NCBI RefSeq assembly: GCF_016798245.1
Contig: NZ_JAEUZA010000001.1
Span: forward strand, 1,210,032-1,274,031
Origin: Alkalicoccobacillus gibsonii
GTDB taxonomy: Bacteria > Bacillota > Bacilli > Bacillales > Bacillaceae_D
Direction of reading: 5' to 3'
Length of the DNA: 64,000 bases
In this document: positions 20,206 to 28,889 of the stretch, one piece after another
Position numbering within the stretch: the stretch's first letter is position 1
How the letters are laid out: every line of letters starts with the position of its first letter
Translations under genes and position numbers: made by a program
The notes under the pieces: model-generated
Told to the model about the DNA's origin: nothing
Database searches by the model: none
Seen by the model: only the letters and a program-made list of their open reading frames with translations

Positions 20206-21246
20206 TTAATCCACAATCTTCTCAATGAAAACGGTTGGATGGTTCAGTAGATTGATATCTACGGCTTGAAACTCCCCGTGTCCATGGCCTTCAACTTTAA
20301 AAATTCGTACAAACGGTCTTTGAGGTATACCATCGTTTTGCGCAGATACAACTCCGTATTCGCCTGTCGACAAAACCACCTGAATGCCCGTTGGATAAAA
20401 AGCAATCGTTTTAAGAAAGTGTGACACGATTTGATGACCGTAGCGCACTCCCGTTAAGCCCATGATAATTTCACACGCTTCATGTGGCAGCATCCGTCCA
20501 CCAGGTCTAAGGGGACTTATTAAATGATCAAACGCATTCGCTACCGCAACAATTTTAGCAAATACATGAATATCCTTTTCTAGTAGCTGACGAGGGATCC
20601 CACTACCGTCTACATGCTCATGGTGAGATAGGGCAATGTGGGCAGAAAGGGCACTCATTTCACTATTCTTACGTAAAACATTAAACCCTCTCCACGTATG
20701 GTGGTCTCCCATCTCTACTTTAGGTTCATCATCCTTTGAGGAAGCCATCTTACCAATGTCGTGCATTAATGCTCCGGTGGCAAGCTCATACAGCTTCGCT
20801 CTTGGTAATCCAAGACGAACTCCTACAATCGTTGAGATCATACACACATTCAAGGAATGAACGAATAGCCCATTGTCCTCGGTTCTCATGTCCGTTAAGC
20901 TTAATAACGACTGACTATGTGCGAGAATCTCTTCGACAATCTGCTTCACAGACTGTTGAATTGATTTTAATTCAAACCCTTGCCCCTCTTGTACAAATTG
21001 AAAAGACTCGGTTAAATTAGCAAATGTTTCTCTTTTCACTTCTTCTGAAACAAGGTCTTCTTTTTTAATTTCAGTATCAAAGGGGTCTTGAAGATACACT
21101 GCCTTGATTCCTAGCCGCTTTAAACGGTTAATCAATGCTTGTGTCAGAGACGCGCCTTCGTTTAATAATACCCTTCCATCACTTGTATATATTTGTTTCC
21201 CTAATTTTTCATTAGCCTGCGTGAGTTCAATGGTCGTATAGCGCAT
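20206..21246 (-). CDS. HD-GYP domain protein, possible c-di-GMP phosphodiesterase
   Basis: A 346-residue cytoplasmic protein. The N-terminal ~110 residues are typical of the Bacillus HD-GYP family (GKQIYTSDGRVLLNEGASLT). The HD domain follows: HSLNV, HDIGK near residue 165, HHTWRGFNVL and HHEHVDGSGIP near residue 215. The metal ligands are kept, but the signature GYP reads GIP, so activity on cyclic dinucleotides is uncertain. It is monocistronic, with AAAGGGG before the start. Confidence 0.85.
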   Translation of the reverse strand: MRYTTIELTQANEKLGKQIYTSDGRVLLNEGASLTQALINRLKRLGIKAVYLQDPFDTEIKKEDLVSEEVKRETFANLTESFQFVQEGQGFELKSIQQSVKQIVEEILAHSQSLLSLTDMRTEDNGLFVHSLNVCMISTIVGVRLGLPRAKLYELATGALMHDIGKMASSKDDEPKVEMGDHHTWRGFNVLRKNSEMSALSAHIALSHHEHVDGSGIPRQLLEKDIHVFAKIVAVANAFDHLISPLRPGGRMLPHEACEIIMGLTGVRYGHQIVSHFLKTIAFYPTGIQVVLSTGEYGVVSAQNDGIPQRPFVRIFKVEGHGHGEFQAVDINLLNHPTVFIEKIVD

Positions 21247-21383
21247 GATGAAACCCCTTTGGTCAGAATACTCTTATTATACTAATCTTCTCCCTTTTAT
21301 CGGCTCTTTTTTTACTAATTCTTACGTTTTATTAATAATTAGTGCTAGAGTCACGGACAAGTCCCCCACTTCGGGATAAAAAA

Positions 21384-21411
21384 GAAGAGCGACCTCATCG
21401 GGTCACTCTTC
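21384..21411 (-). terminator. Terminator of the second MscS gene
   Basis: On the minus strand GAAGAGTGACC pairs with GGTCGCTCTTC (one mismatch) and is followed by TTTTTT. Confidence 0.88.
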
Positions 21412-21418
21412 ATAGCAT

Positions 21419-22519
21419 TTATTCTTTTACTTCATGGTTTACGACATCAAGTGGCTCTTCAGACATGACTAGATTAGCCGGTGCAGATACATGAATGCCT
21501 TCTTCCTCTAACACTTCGAGAATACGAAAGTGCGCTTTTTCTCGAATTTCCATAAACGGCGCCCACTGATTGGTTTCGGTAAAATAGGTCACCATCAGGT
21601 TGTAGCTTGACTCAGCAAATTCTTCAAATCTAACAATTACTGTGTCACTTGCGATGTCTTCGAATAATTTAAGCTCGTGATCAATCCGGTCCCTAAGCGT
21701 TTGAAGCTTCCTACTTGAGGTAGACTGTCTAATCCCCAAGCTAAAATAAACACGTCTTCTGCCCATCTCAGTCCAGTTTGTAATGGCTTCATTTGCAAGT
21801 GTTGAGTTGGGTATAACAACTAACGTATCCGAAAAGGTGCGTATTTTTGTACTTCTAAATGTGATATCCTCTACTCCACCTTCAACCGTGGGTGTTTCAA
21901 TCCAATCGCCTTTTCTAAATGGACGTTCCGTAATAATGATAATGCCACCAAAAAAGTTACCAATCGTATCTTGTGCAGCTAGGGCAAAAGCTAGCCCACC
22001 AATACCCAGACCAGCAACAAAGGTGCTTATGTCAAAGCCCCAATTATCAAGAATAATGATGAAGGTTACAATCACTACTAATACTCGAAGAATTTTTGAT
22101 ACAAATGGAATGAGCATGCTTTCTTTATCAAGCTCTGCTTTTCTCGCAAAGTTCGTCACAGCATTTGAGTAATAAGTCATATAATTATACAAGCCCCACC
22201 CTATGGTGAAAATAATGAATGACCGATATAATCTCTGGATCCCGCGTTGGTCTGTTAAGGTTGAATACTCTAAGTACTGCAACGCCAAATATGTACCGAT
22301 AACTACAAATAAGAAGCGCAACGGCTTTTCATAGGATTTTAACACATCTCTTATTACTTTAGTTGATGTGCGTTTTGATAACCCAAGTACTAACTTCTTT
22401 GTTAGAGTGGTGAACATTTTTCTAAAAACCAAGAATACTAAAAAGATGGCGATTGACAAGCCAATATTTACCCAGTCCAGGTTTATTATTTTTTCTACAT
22501 ATTGATTTAAACGTTCCAT
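21419..22519 (-). CDS. MscS-family mechanosensitive channel (YhdY-like)
   Basis: A 366-residue membrane protein, larger than the YkuT-type channel at 14671, with extra N-terminal membrane helices. The MscS core begins near residue 165: GLGIGGLAFALAAQDTIGNFFGG (pore helix), then the beta domain FRKGDWIETPTVEGGVEDI and VIPNSTLANEAITNW. Size and layout resemble B. subtilis YhdY. It should act in osmotic downshock. AGAGGAG precedes the ATG. Confidence 0.85.
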   Translation of the reverse strand: MERLNQYVEKIINLDWVNIGLSIAIFLVFLVFRKMFTTLTKKLVLGLSKRTSTKVIRDVLKSYEKPLRFLFVVIGTYLALQYLEYSTLTDQRGIQRLYRSFIIFTIGWGLYNYMTYYSNAVTNFARKAELDKESMLIPFVSKILRVLVVIVTFIIILDNWGFDISTFVAGLGIGGLAFALAAQDTIGNFFGGIIIITERPFRKGDWIETPTVEGGVEDITFRSTKIRTFSDTLVVIPNSTLANEAITNWTEMGRRRVYFSLGIRQSTSSRKLQTLRDRIDHELKLFEDIASDTVIVRFEEFAESSYNLMVTYFTETNQWAPFMEIREKAHFRILEVLEEEGIHVSAPANLVMSEEPLDVVNHEVKE

Positions 22520-22639
22520 ACGAGGCTCCTCTCAAGTACTTCTATTTCTTTTGTTTATAAAGGATACCTGCTATATGGTCGGTTTTTCAACCAATAACCA
22601 TTCCCCGTCAGCCGCTAATTCGGTTTTTTCGACAAAAAA

Positions 22640-22663
22640 TAGCTCAAGCATAGGCTTGAGCTA
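22640..22663 (-). terminator. Terminator of the small glycine-zipper protein gene
   Basis: A perfect 10-bp stem, TAGCTCAAGC with GCTTGAGCTA, followed by TTTTTT on the minus strand. Confidence 0.9.
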
Positions 22664-22678
22664 CCGAATCATTTCTTT

Positions 22679-22981
22679 TTAGAATGGATCATGATCCAAT
22701 GTTTTCTGAATAACCTTTGCAAGCTCTGGCTTTGTTGCTTCCTTTTTGGTTTCAGAATGTGGAATAGCTGCTTCTACAACGTCCTTTAAGCCTGAGAGAA
22801 CATCGTCACCTGATTCCATCATTGCATTGGTCATGTCATGACTCTCTTCTTTATAATCTATCGCTTTTCTCTTAATGGCTTTAGTGTTTGTTAAGGCATA
22901 GAGGCCTGCCGCTGCCAAAAATCCACCAGCTGCTCCACCGATCATATACCCCGTATGATTTTGTTTTTTTCGTTTGAACAT
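22679..22981 (-). CDS. Small membrane protein with glycine-rich helix, YtxH-like
   Basis: A 100-residue protein. A basic N-terminus (MFKRKKQN) is followed by one glycine/alanine-rich membrane helix (MIGGAAGGFLAAAGLYAL), then a helical charged tail. This layout is like that of the YtxH/general-stress membrane proteins, but I do not claim family membership. The start at 22981 follows AGAGGTGAA; the longer ORF start upstream has no ribosome binding site. Confidence 0.6.
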   Translation of the reverse strand: MFKRKKQNHTGYMIGGAAGGFLAAAGLYALTNTKAIKRKAIDYKEESHDMTNAMMESGDDVLSGLKDVVEAAIPHSETKKEATKPELAKVIQKTLDHDPF

Positions 22982-23120
22982 CTTTTTCACCTCTTTTCTG
23001 ATATCGTGTGTAACAGAGGCGATTTTATACATAGTTTAAAAAAGGTTATAGTCTATGCTAGAATAAATGAGACTAACCTCCTTATAATGATTGGATTTAT
23101 TTTTAGGAAAGGTGTTTATC

Positions 23121-23606
23121 ATGAAAAAAGGACTACTCGCATTCTCCGTTGTTGCCCTTTTCATGATTGCAAGCTGCGCTATTGGGCAGAATCAATCAGA
23201 TCAACAAGGGCCCGGTTCCCTTGATACGCTTGAAGCCGAAATACACGCACCAAGTGAAACGGCTTTGAATGAACCTGTTATGCTACAAGTGTATGTCACC
23301 TATGGTGAGGAGCCTGTTACCGATGCCAATCGTGTAACATTTGAAATTTGGAAAAATGGTCATCGCGACGCCGGGGAAACAATGGATGCAGAAGAATCTG
23401 ATCCTGGTATGTATTCTCTAGAAACGTCCTTTACCGAAGATGGCATTTACCATATACAATCTTTTGTCGAAGCAGGAAGCGAACAAATTGAGCCTTCTGT
23501 TCGTGTGATTGCTGGAGATGTTTCAGAATCAGAGCTTGAAGCGGCTGAACAAGAGTTTCAACAAGAAGAAGATCAAGAAAAGGCTCAAGAGTCTAATTCA
23601 AATTAA
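23121..23606 (+). CDS. YtkA-like domain lipoprotein
   Basis: A 161-residue lipoprotein with lipobox IASC. A single beta-sandwich domain (LEAEIHAPSETALNEPVMLQ, VTFEIWKNG, YSLETSFTEDGIYHIQSFVEA) matches the FixH/YtkA-like fold, which in several bacteria is linked to copper or cytochrome oxidase assembly. An acidic, glutamine-rich tail follows. The ATG at 23121 is chosen over an upstream ATG because AGGAAAGGTG precedes it and the signal peptide starts there. Confidence 0.8.
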   Translation: MKKGLLAFSVVALFMIASCAIGQNQSDQQGPGSLDTLEAEIHAPSETALNEPVMLQVYVTYGEEPVTDANRVTFEIWKNGHRDAGETMDAEESDPGMYSLETSFTEDGIYHIQSFVEAGSEQIEPSVRVIAGDVSESELEAAEQEFQQEEDQEKAQESNSN

Positions 23607-23620
23607 TACATGGCTACTAA

Positions 23621-23650
23621 GAAAACGTTACGAATATTCGTGACGTTTTC
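23621..23650 (+). terminator. Terminator after the YtkA-like gene
   Basis: GAAAACGTTACGA pairs with TCGTGACGTTTTC (one mismatch), with T residues after. Confidence 0.8.
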
Positions 23651-23674
23651 CTTTGTGCCTATTGGAGTTGAACG

Positions 23675-25027
23675 ATGTATCACGCACAAACCTATCAGCA
23701 AAAATTGAAATTATACACATTAATTCTTTGGCCTATTATGGTTACTCAAATCAGTCTTCATTCAATGAATGTCATTGATACAATGATGTCGGGTCGAGCC
23801 GGTACAACCGATCTTGCCGGTGTTGCTGTCGGTTCAAGCCTCTGGGCACCGATTCTCACTGGGTTTAACGGAATCTTAATGGCCGTTACCCCGATCATTG
23901 CTCAGCTTTTAGGAAAAGGTGAAAAAGCCTCCATTTCACGCTCTGTGATTCAGGCACTTTATCTCTCTGTGGGGTTAGCGCTTCTGGTGTACATCGCGGG
24001 ATTTCTCTTTCTTCCTTCCATCCTAGAGTTCATGAGTCTTGAAGCTGAGGTTTCTTATATTGCTAAACATTATCTAATTGGCTTATCCATTGGTTTAATC
24101 CCTTTATTTGCGTCAAATGTTTTACGCTATTTCTTTGACGCACAAGGATATACTCGGATTACCATGTCTATCCTGCTTATTGCACTCCCTGTTAGTGCAC
24201 TGTTAAATTATTTGTTGATTTTCGGAAAATTTGGCTTTCCTGAGCTTGGTGGAATTGGTGCCGGTTATGCTACTGGTATCACATATTGGCTTATTTTCAT
24301 TTTAAGTATTCTTGTCACTTATTATGTGCCAACCATACGCTCCTTCTCGCTTTTCTCCACCTGGTACAGGCCTTCTTTAAAGGCTTGGCGTGAGCAGCTT
24401 GCGCTTGGTTTACCAATGGGGCTTTCCATCTTTTTTGAAGCAAGCATTTTCTCGTTTGTTACTTTGCTTGTTAGTCGTATGTTTTCAACTGATATCATTG
24501 CCGCTCATCAAGCAGCATTAAATTTTTCATCGCTTTTATTTATGATTCCACTTAGTATGTCGATGGGCTTAACCATTGTAGTCGCTTATGAAATAGGAGC
24601 AGGACGTCTACAAGGAGCCAAACAGTACAGTCGAATTGGGATTTCTGCTTCCATGCTTATTATTTCCATGGCATCGATTATTCTGTTTTTCCTTAGAGAA
24701 CCGATCTCTTACTTGTACACGGATAATCCAAATGTCGTCCAGCTTGCCATGAGCTTCTTTATCTTTGCGATCTTCTATCAGCTTTCTGATGCTGCGCAGG
24801 CTACCCTACAAGGTGTACTTCGTGGCTATAAGGATGCGACTGTACCATTTATTATTGCCCTAGTATCTTATTGGGGAATTGGGATTCCATCAGGCGTGTT
24901 ACTCGCTACTCAAACGGATTTAGGACCATTTGGTTTTTGGATAGGCATTATCATAGGGTTAACGAGTGCAGCCATAGGATTTTGGATTCGATTGTCGATG
25001 GTTACTAAACGCTTCACTCTATCGTAA
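23675..25027 (+). CDS. MATE-family multidrug/Na+ antiporter (NorM type)
   Basis: A 450-residue protein with twelve membrane segments in two homologous halves. Family marks are the N-terminal PIMVTQISLHSMNVIDTMMSGR and the C-half counterpart GLPMGLSIFFEASIFSFVTL, plus AATLQGVLRGYKDA. MATE pumps export cationic drugs in exchange for Na+ or H+. A GGAG lies 7 bases before ATG. The substrate cannot be assigned. Confidence 0.9.
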   Translation: MYHAQTYQQKLKLYTLILWPIMVTQISLHSMNVIDTMMSGRAGTTDLAGVAVGSSLWAPILTGFNGILMAVTPIIAQLLGKGEKASISRSVIQALYLSVGLALLVYIAGFLFLPSILEFMSLEAEVSYIAKHYLIGLSIGLIPLFASNVLRYFFDAQGYTRITMSILLIALPVSALLNYLLIFGKFGFPELGGIGAGYATGITYWLIFILSILVTYYVPTIRSFSLFSTWYRPSLKAWREQLALGLPMGLSIFFEASIFSFVTLLVSRMFSTDIIAAHQAALNFSSLLFMIPLSMSMGLTIVVAYEIGAGRLQGAKQYSRIGISASMLIISMASIILFFLREPISYLYTDNPNVVQLAMSFFIFAIFYQLSDAAQATLQGVLRGYKDATVPFIIALVSYWGIGIPSGVLLATQTDLGPFGFWIGIIIGLTSAAIGFWIRLSMVTKRFTLS

Positions 25028-25098
25028 AAAGAATGAATTTCTCGCATTTGGACATAGTTGTAGTAGAGACTTTTTTTACGATAAGAGGTGATTAATCA

Positions 25099-25248
25099 AT
25101 GTGGACTCAATCGATTCTTTTCACAACACGTGGCTCTTCTGGTGTAGGCACAACGCCAATCGTACTTGTTGCTGTTTCTATTGGTCTTATGGTCATCATT
25201 ATGGGTGCGCTTTTGATTTATCTTTCTCGCAAACGCAGTAAACAGTAA
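25099..25248 (+). CDS. 49-residue single-pass membrane protein
   Basis: A short ORF with AAGAGGTG 8 bases before ATG and its own terminator after. It has an N-terminal segment of 20 polar/Gly/Thr residues, one membrane helix (IVLVAVSIGLMVIIMGALLI) and a basic tail RKRSKQ, predicting an outside-in orientation. No family is recognised. The ribosome binding site, helix and terminator together argue that it is real. Confidence 0.65.
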   Translation: MWTQSILFTTRGSSGVGTTPIVLVAVSIGLMVIIMGALLIYLSRKRSKQ

Positions 25249-25261
25249 ATCCTTTTTTGAG

Positions 25262-25281
25262 AAGAACCACTAGCTGGTTCT
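25262..25281 (+). terminator. Terminator of the 49-residue membrane protein gene
   Basis: AAGAACCA pairs with TGGTTCTT, followed by a TTTTT run. Confidence 0.88.
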
Positions 25282-25290
25282 TTTTTCTAG

Positions 25291-25334
25291 TTGTATAAGA
25301 ACATTCATTCGCATATAATAAGAACATATATTCG
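25291..25334 (+). promoter_or_regulatory. polY2 promoter with two LexA-like boxes
   Basis: TTGTAT (25291-25296) and TATAAT (25314-25319) are 17 bases apart. Two near-identical words lie over them: AGAACATTCATTCG (25298-25311), inside the spacer, and AGAACATATATTCG (25321-25334), just downstream of the -10. Both resemble the Bacillus LexA (DinR) site CGAACNNNNGTTCG with two deviations each. The layout fits SOS repression. Confidence 0.75.
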
Positions 25335-25351
25335 CCAAGAGGTGAACAGGA

Positions 25352-26587
25352 ATGAAGAAAGTCATTTTTTTAGTAGACATGGAAAGCTTTTACGCATCAA
25401 TTGAAGTGACTAGAAGACCGGAATACCGGGGGAAGCCCTTGGTGGTATCTGGTGATCCAAATCGTCGGAGCGGCGTAATATTGGCTGCTTCAAAGGAAGC
25501 CAAACGCTTCGGAGTCAAAAATGCCGAACGCCTATGGGAGGCGCAGCAAAAGTGTAGTGATTTAATTATCGTCCCGCCGCATATGCAGGACTATATTGAG
25601 GTCTCTATTGAAATCACGGCTATCCTAAAAACCTACACGGACTTAGTTGAACCTTATTCCATTGACGAACAGTTTATGGACGTGACCCATTCTCAGCAAC
25701 TTTTTGGCTCCCCTCATGAGATTGCCAAAAAAGTTCAACAAGACATTTGGAAACAATGCGGAGTAAGAGCACGTGTTGGCATTGGTGAAAACAAAATTTT
25801 AGCTAAGCTTGCCTGTGACCATTTCGCAAAAAAAAACAAGGAAGGCATCTTTGAGTTAAAAGCCGAGGAGCTTAAAGAAACGCTTTGGCCATTACCTGTA
25901 GAAGATCTGTTTGGAGTGGGTAGCCAAATGAAGCGGCACCTCTATGATCGAGGGATTCGCACCATTGGGCAGCTTGCAGCGACTAACATGGAATTTTTTA
26001 AGAAGCGATGGGGCATACATGGTCAAGTACTGTGGATGAACGCACATGGAGTTGATTACTCTCCCGTTAAGCTCTCCACACATGACGGACAAAAGGCGAT
26101 TGGCCATGGGATGACGCTGCCCTATGATTATGCAACAAAGGCTGATATTCACACCGTCTTGCTTGAGCTATGTGAAGAGGTTTGTCAGCGCGCCCGTAAA
26201 AATCATGTACACGGTTCAACCGTTTCACTCACTGTCTCAGGTGCAAGCTATGAAGTGCGGACAGGGTTTCATCGCCAATTCACGATGCCCTATGCAACAA
26301 ATGCTTCACTCACCTTATATAAGTACGTTTGTCAGCTACTCGACCAATTTTGGGATGGTCAGCCTGTTCGCCGGGTGGGTGTTGCTTTATCTAAGCTGTC
26401 TGATGGGGATGCTGTACAACTTGATTTGTTTGATCATGAGCAGCAGCAAGACGACCGTGCGCTTGGAGAAGCGATGGACCGGATTAAAGCACGTTTTGGC
26501 AAAACAGCTCTGCTTCGCGCCTCCTCTCTTCTGCCTGCTGGTCAAGCGAGAGAGCGTGCAGCTAAAATTGGAGGACATTACAAATGA
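25352..26587 (+). CDS. Y-family translesion DNA polymerase (YqjW/UvrX type)
   Basis: A 411-residue DinB/UmuC-type polymerase. Catalytic acidic residues lie in FLVDMESFYAS (residues 6-16) and YSIDEQFMDV. The little-finger domain occupies about 240-360. The C-terminus carries QLDLFD, a beta-clamp binding motif. The next gene encodes a YolD-like protein and overlaps it by 4 bases, as in B. subtilis yqjW-yqjX, so this is the PolY2/YqjW branch rather than housekeeping DinB. It is expected to be SOS-induced. Confidence 0.92.
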   Translation: MKKVIFLVDMESFYASIEVTRRPEYRGKPLVVSGDPNRRSGVILAASKEAKRFGVKNAERLWEAQQKCSDLIIVPPHMQDYIEVSIEITAILKTYTDLVEPYSIDEQFMDVTHSQQLFGSPHEIAKKVQQDIWKQCGVRARVGIGENKILAKLACDHFAKKNKEGIFELKAEELKETLWPLPVEDLFGVGSQMKRHLYDRGIRTIGQLAATNMEFFKKRWGIHGQVLWMNAHGVDYSPVKLSTHDGQKAIGHGMTLPYDYATKADIHTVLLELCEEVCQRARKNHVHGSTVSLTVSGASYEVRTGFHRQFTMPYATNASLTLYKYVCQLLDQFWDGQPVRRVGVALSKLSDGDAVQLDLFDHEQQQDDRALGEAMDRIKARFGKTALLRASSLLPAGQARERAAKIGGHYK

Positions 26588-26925
26588 GTGATTTTTTAGA
26601 ACGAGGCAACCTTTTGTGGGAAGGCAGTCGAATGATGCTTCCCGAACATAAACAAGCCATCCGTGCGCAAAACGAGCGCGAAAAGCATAGCCCTGCCCCT
26701 GAGCTTGACGTGCAAGAGTTAGAAGAGCTTGGAAGGGTAGCGACCCACTCCCTTACTCATTCTACTCCCGTGCATATTGTGTACTGGGAAAACGGGTATG
26801 ATTACAAACTAATTGCTACTGTCGAACAAGTAGAGCCCCAGAAACAGCAGGTAATTGTTCGAGAAAGTAAGGATCTGCGCAAAACCATTATGTTTGATCA
26901 ATTAAAAAGCATTGAGCGCATTTAA
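26584..26925 (+). CDS. YolD-like protein (YqjX type)
   Basis: A 113-residue protein with LERGNLLWEGSRMMLPEHK at the start, the YolD-like family signature, and a C-terminal beta region (IVYWENGYDYKLIATVEQV). The family accompanies Y-family polymerases and resembles UmuD-like partners in position. ATGA overlap with the polymerase gene indicates coupled translation. Confidence 0.88.
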   Translation: MSDFLERGNLLWEGSRMMLPEHKQAIRAQNEREKHSPAPELDVQELEELGRVATHSLTHSTPVHIVYWENGYDYKLIATVEQVEPQKQQVIVRESKDLRKTIMFDQLKSIERI

Positions 26926-26941
26926 AGACATTCAGCAAGAA

Positions 26942-26970
26942 AGAAGGCGACTTACTCAGCCGCCTTCTTC
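26942..26970. terminator. Hairpin between the yolD-like and GNAT genes
   Basis: AGAAGGCGAC pairs with GCCGCCTTCT, overlapping the last codons of the GNAT gene. The T run is good only on the minus strand (TTTCTT), so it mainly terminates the GNAT gene. Confidence 0.65.
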
Positions 26971-27386
26971 CATTCCATTACATATTCACATTCATTTGTT
27001 GCATCATCCTGCTGTTCAGAAACAATCTGAAACCCCGCTTGTTTATAGAATTGAATCGCTCGTTCGTTTTTTGCATAAACCTGCAAGCTTAAATATGAAT
27101 ACTCATTTTGAACCCACCTGAGTAATTGTTTACCGTAGCCCTTCCCTTGTTGTTCTTGTTCAACAAAGAGTGCAGCGATCTGATGATCCATTAATGAAAC
27201 AAATCCACAGATTTCCCCTGCATTCCACACTACAAGCGTATGTGCTTGTGGTAAATATACATCCCTCATCGCTGATTGTTGCTCTCTCCAATAGGATTCG
27301 GCAATAAAGTCATGAGCTTTAAAAGAGGCTGTTAGCCAGATTGAAACGAGTGTGTCCATATCTGTACGCAAAGCCGGTCTGATCAT
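26952..27386 (-). CDS. GNAT family N-acetyltransferase (YqjY-like)
   Basis: About 144 residues with the acetyl-CoA motif VEQEQQGKGYGKQLL and the C-terminal NERAIQFYKQAGFQ. The start MIRPALRTDMDTL at 27386 has GAGGAGG upstream; longer starts are not supported. In B. subtilis yqjY, also a GNAT gene, follows yqjWX. Here it follows too, but on the opposite strand. The substrate is unknown. Confidence 0.85.
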   Translation of the reverse strand: MIRPALRTDMDTLVSIWLTASFKAHDFIAESYWREQQSAMRDVYLPQAHTLVVWNAGEICGFVSLMDHQIAALFVEQEQQGKGYGKQLLRWVQNEYSYLSLQVYAKNERAIQFYKQAGFQIVSEQQDDATNECEYVMEWKKAAE

Positions 27387-27558
27387 ATCAATATCCTCCT
27401 CTTGATGTCTTATTGATCGGCATCTAGTGCTACCGTCCATCTGTGCATCATTTCCCCCGTTCCATCTATTTTTTATATGTATCCATCTATTCAAAAACTG
27501 ATCGTCTACACACGTCTATCCTTACAATCATACCATACATTCCACCAAAATATCCCAC

Positions 27559-27611
27559 AAAAAAAAAACGATATGACACGACCTTTAAAAGGCACGCACC
27601 ATACCGTTTTA
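27559..27611 (-). terminator. Terminator of the AbrB-family gene
   Basis: On the minus strand AAAACGGTATG at one end pairs with CATATCGTTTT at the other, and a central CCTTTTAAAGG closes the structure. A run of T follows. Confidence 0.85.
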
Positions 27612-27619
27612 GAAGAACT

Positions 27620-27904
27620 TTAGCTCTGTTTTTGTAAATATTCCTCCACTTTCTCCAAAACCTCCGTGGCTCCTTCTGGGCTAAGCACAATGTTTCCATT
27701 GCCAAGTGAGATGTTTTGCTCGCTAATCTCACCTGTGAGCATACATTGAGTACTCGGAGAATATTTTTTTAAAATAATTTCCTCTCCATTCACATAAATC
27801 TCCATTGGATCTTTAATGTCTATATCTAAGGTGCCCCGCAGTTCCTTAGGAATCACAATTCGGCCTAATTCATCAATTTTTCGAACAATACCTGTTGATT
27901 TCAA
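27620..27904 (-). CDS. AbrB/Abh family transition-state regulator
   Basis: A 94-residue DNA-binding protein. The N-terminal swapped-hairpin domain is MKSTGIVRKIDELGRIVIPKEL, nearly identical to AbrB/Abh of B. subtilis. The C-terminal half contains GNGNIVLSPEGA, closer to Abh than AbrB. Such proteins repress post-exponential genes. The upstream gap of 140 bases should carry its promoter. I cannot say whether this genome has other paralogues. Confidence 0.9.
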   Translation of the reverse strand: MKSTGIVRKIDELGRIVIPKELRGTLDIDIKDPMEIYVNGEEIILKKYSPSTQCMLTGEISEQNISLGNGNIVLSPEGATEVLEKVEEYLQKQS

Positions 27905-28001
27905 TAGATGACCTCCTAGTCAATTATATTCTCCTGTTCTATACCCCATTTCCCCAAAAAGTAATAGGGCTCGATTAAGTTATTTTTGTGAACAACAAAA
28001 A

Positions 28002-28032
28002 TAACGGAAAGGTACCAAGCACCTTCCCGCTA
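28002..28032 (-). terminator. Terminator of truA
   Basis: On the minus strand CGGGAAGGT pairs with ACCTTTCCG (one mismatch), followed by TTATTTTTG. Confidence 0.7.
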
Positions 28033-28045
28033 ATCGCTCTTACTC

Positions 28046-28786
28046 TTATTTAAATTCAATCGCCTCAAGATACAATCCGTTCGCATCAGCAAATCCTGCG
28101 TGTTCCCGCTCTTTTGATTCAAGAATACCCGGAATGGCTTCAGCTTTCATTTCACCCAACCCTACTTTAATAAGTGTTCCGATGATTTTACGAACCATGT
28201 TATATAAGAAGCCGTCTCCTTTAATCCGAATCTCCAATAGCCCATCCTTTGTCGAAAAATCAATCGACTGTATCGTGCGTACATTTGATTTTTTCTTAGA
28301 TTTCGCATTAGAGAAAGCCGTAAAGTCATGCTCACCGATAAAATAAGAACTTGCCTGCTTCATTTGATCGAGCTTTAAAGGCTCTGCTACATGCATACTA
28401 AACTTTCTTAAAAAAGGATGACTATATGCTTCGTTCCAAATTTTATAGACATACGTCTTGTCCCCAGAATTGTAGCGAGCATGAAAGCGCTCATGAACCA
28501 TTTCTACTTTCGTTACACTAATGTCTTCTGGTAAATAACGATTCAAATAACTTTTTAATTCATGAACAGTGATGTTCAAGTTAAGCTTGACGTTCGCCAC
28601 TTGTGCAAGCGCATGGACACCAGCATCCGTTCTACTGCTGCCAATGATCTCGATTGGATAACCCGCCATCTCTGTTAACACATTTTCTATTTTTCCTTGA
28701 ATCGTGTTTTCGCCTTTTCCAAGACGTTGCCATCCTTTATAACGTGTTCCATCATACTGAATGGTTAATTTAAAATTCTTATTCAT
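28046..28786 (-). CDS. truA: tRNA pseudouridine synthase A
   Basis: A 246-residue TruA-family enzyme that makes pseudouridine at positions 38-40 of the tRNA anticodon arm. The catalytic Asp lies in SSRTDAGVHA; RFHARYNSGDKTYVY and FLYNMVRKIIG are further family blocks. The ATG at 28786 follows AAGGAG; the ORF extends 5 codons upstream through that site. It is not in the ribosomal-protein cluster where the main bacillar truA lies, so it may be a second copy (TruA2). Confidence 0.9.
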   Translation of the reverse strand: MNKNFKLTIQYDGTRYKGWQRLGKGENTIQGKIENVLTEMAGYPIEIIGSSRTDAGVHALAQVANVKLNLNITVHELKSYLNRYLPEDISVTKVEMVHERFHARYNSGDKTYVYKIWNEAYSHPFLRKFSMHVAEPLKLDQMKQASSYFIGEHDFTAFSNAKSKKKSNVRTIQSIDFSTKDGLLEIRIKGDGFLYNMVRKIIGTLIKVGLGEMKAEAIPGILESKEREHAGFADANGLYLEAIEFK

Positions 28787-28889
28787 TATGTTCTCCTTCA
28801 ACGTGCGTAAATGTTTAAACCCTGTCTAATAGTAACATATAACAGAGTAAAACCAACATGTGTGCTGAAGGAGTTTTAAAAAAGACTCA

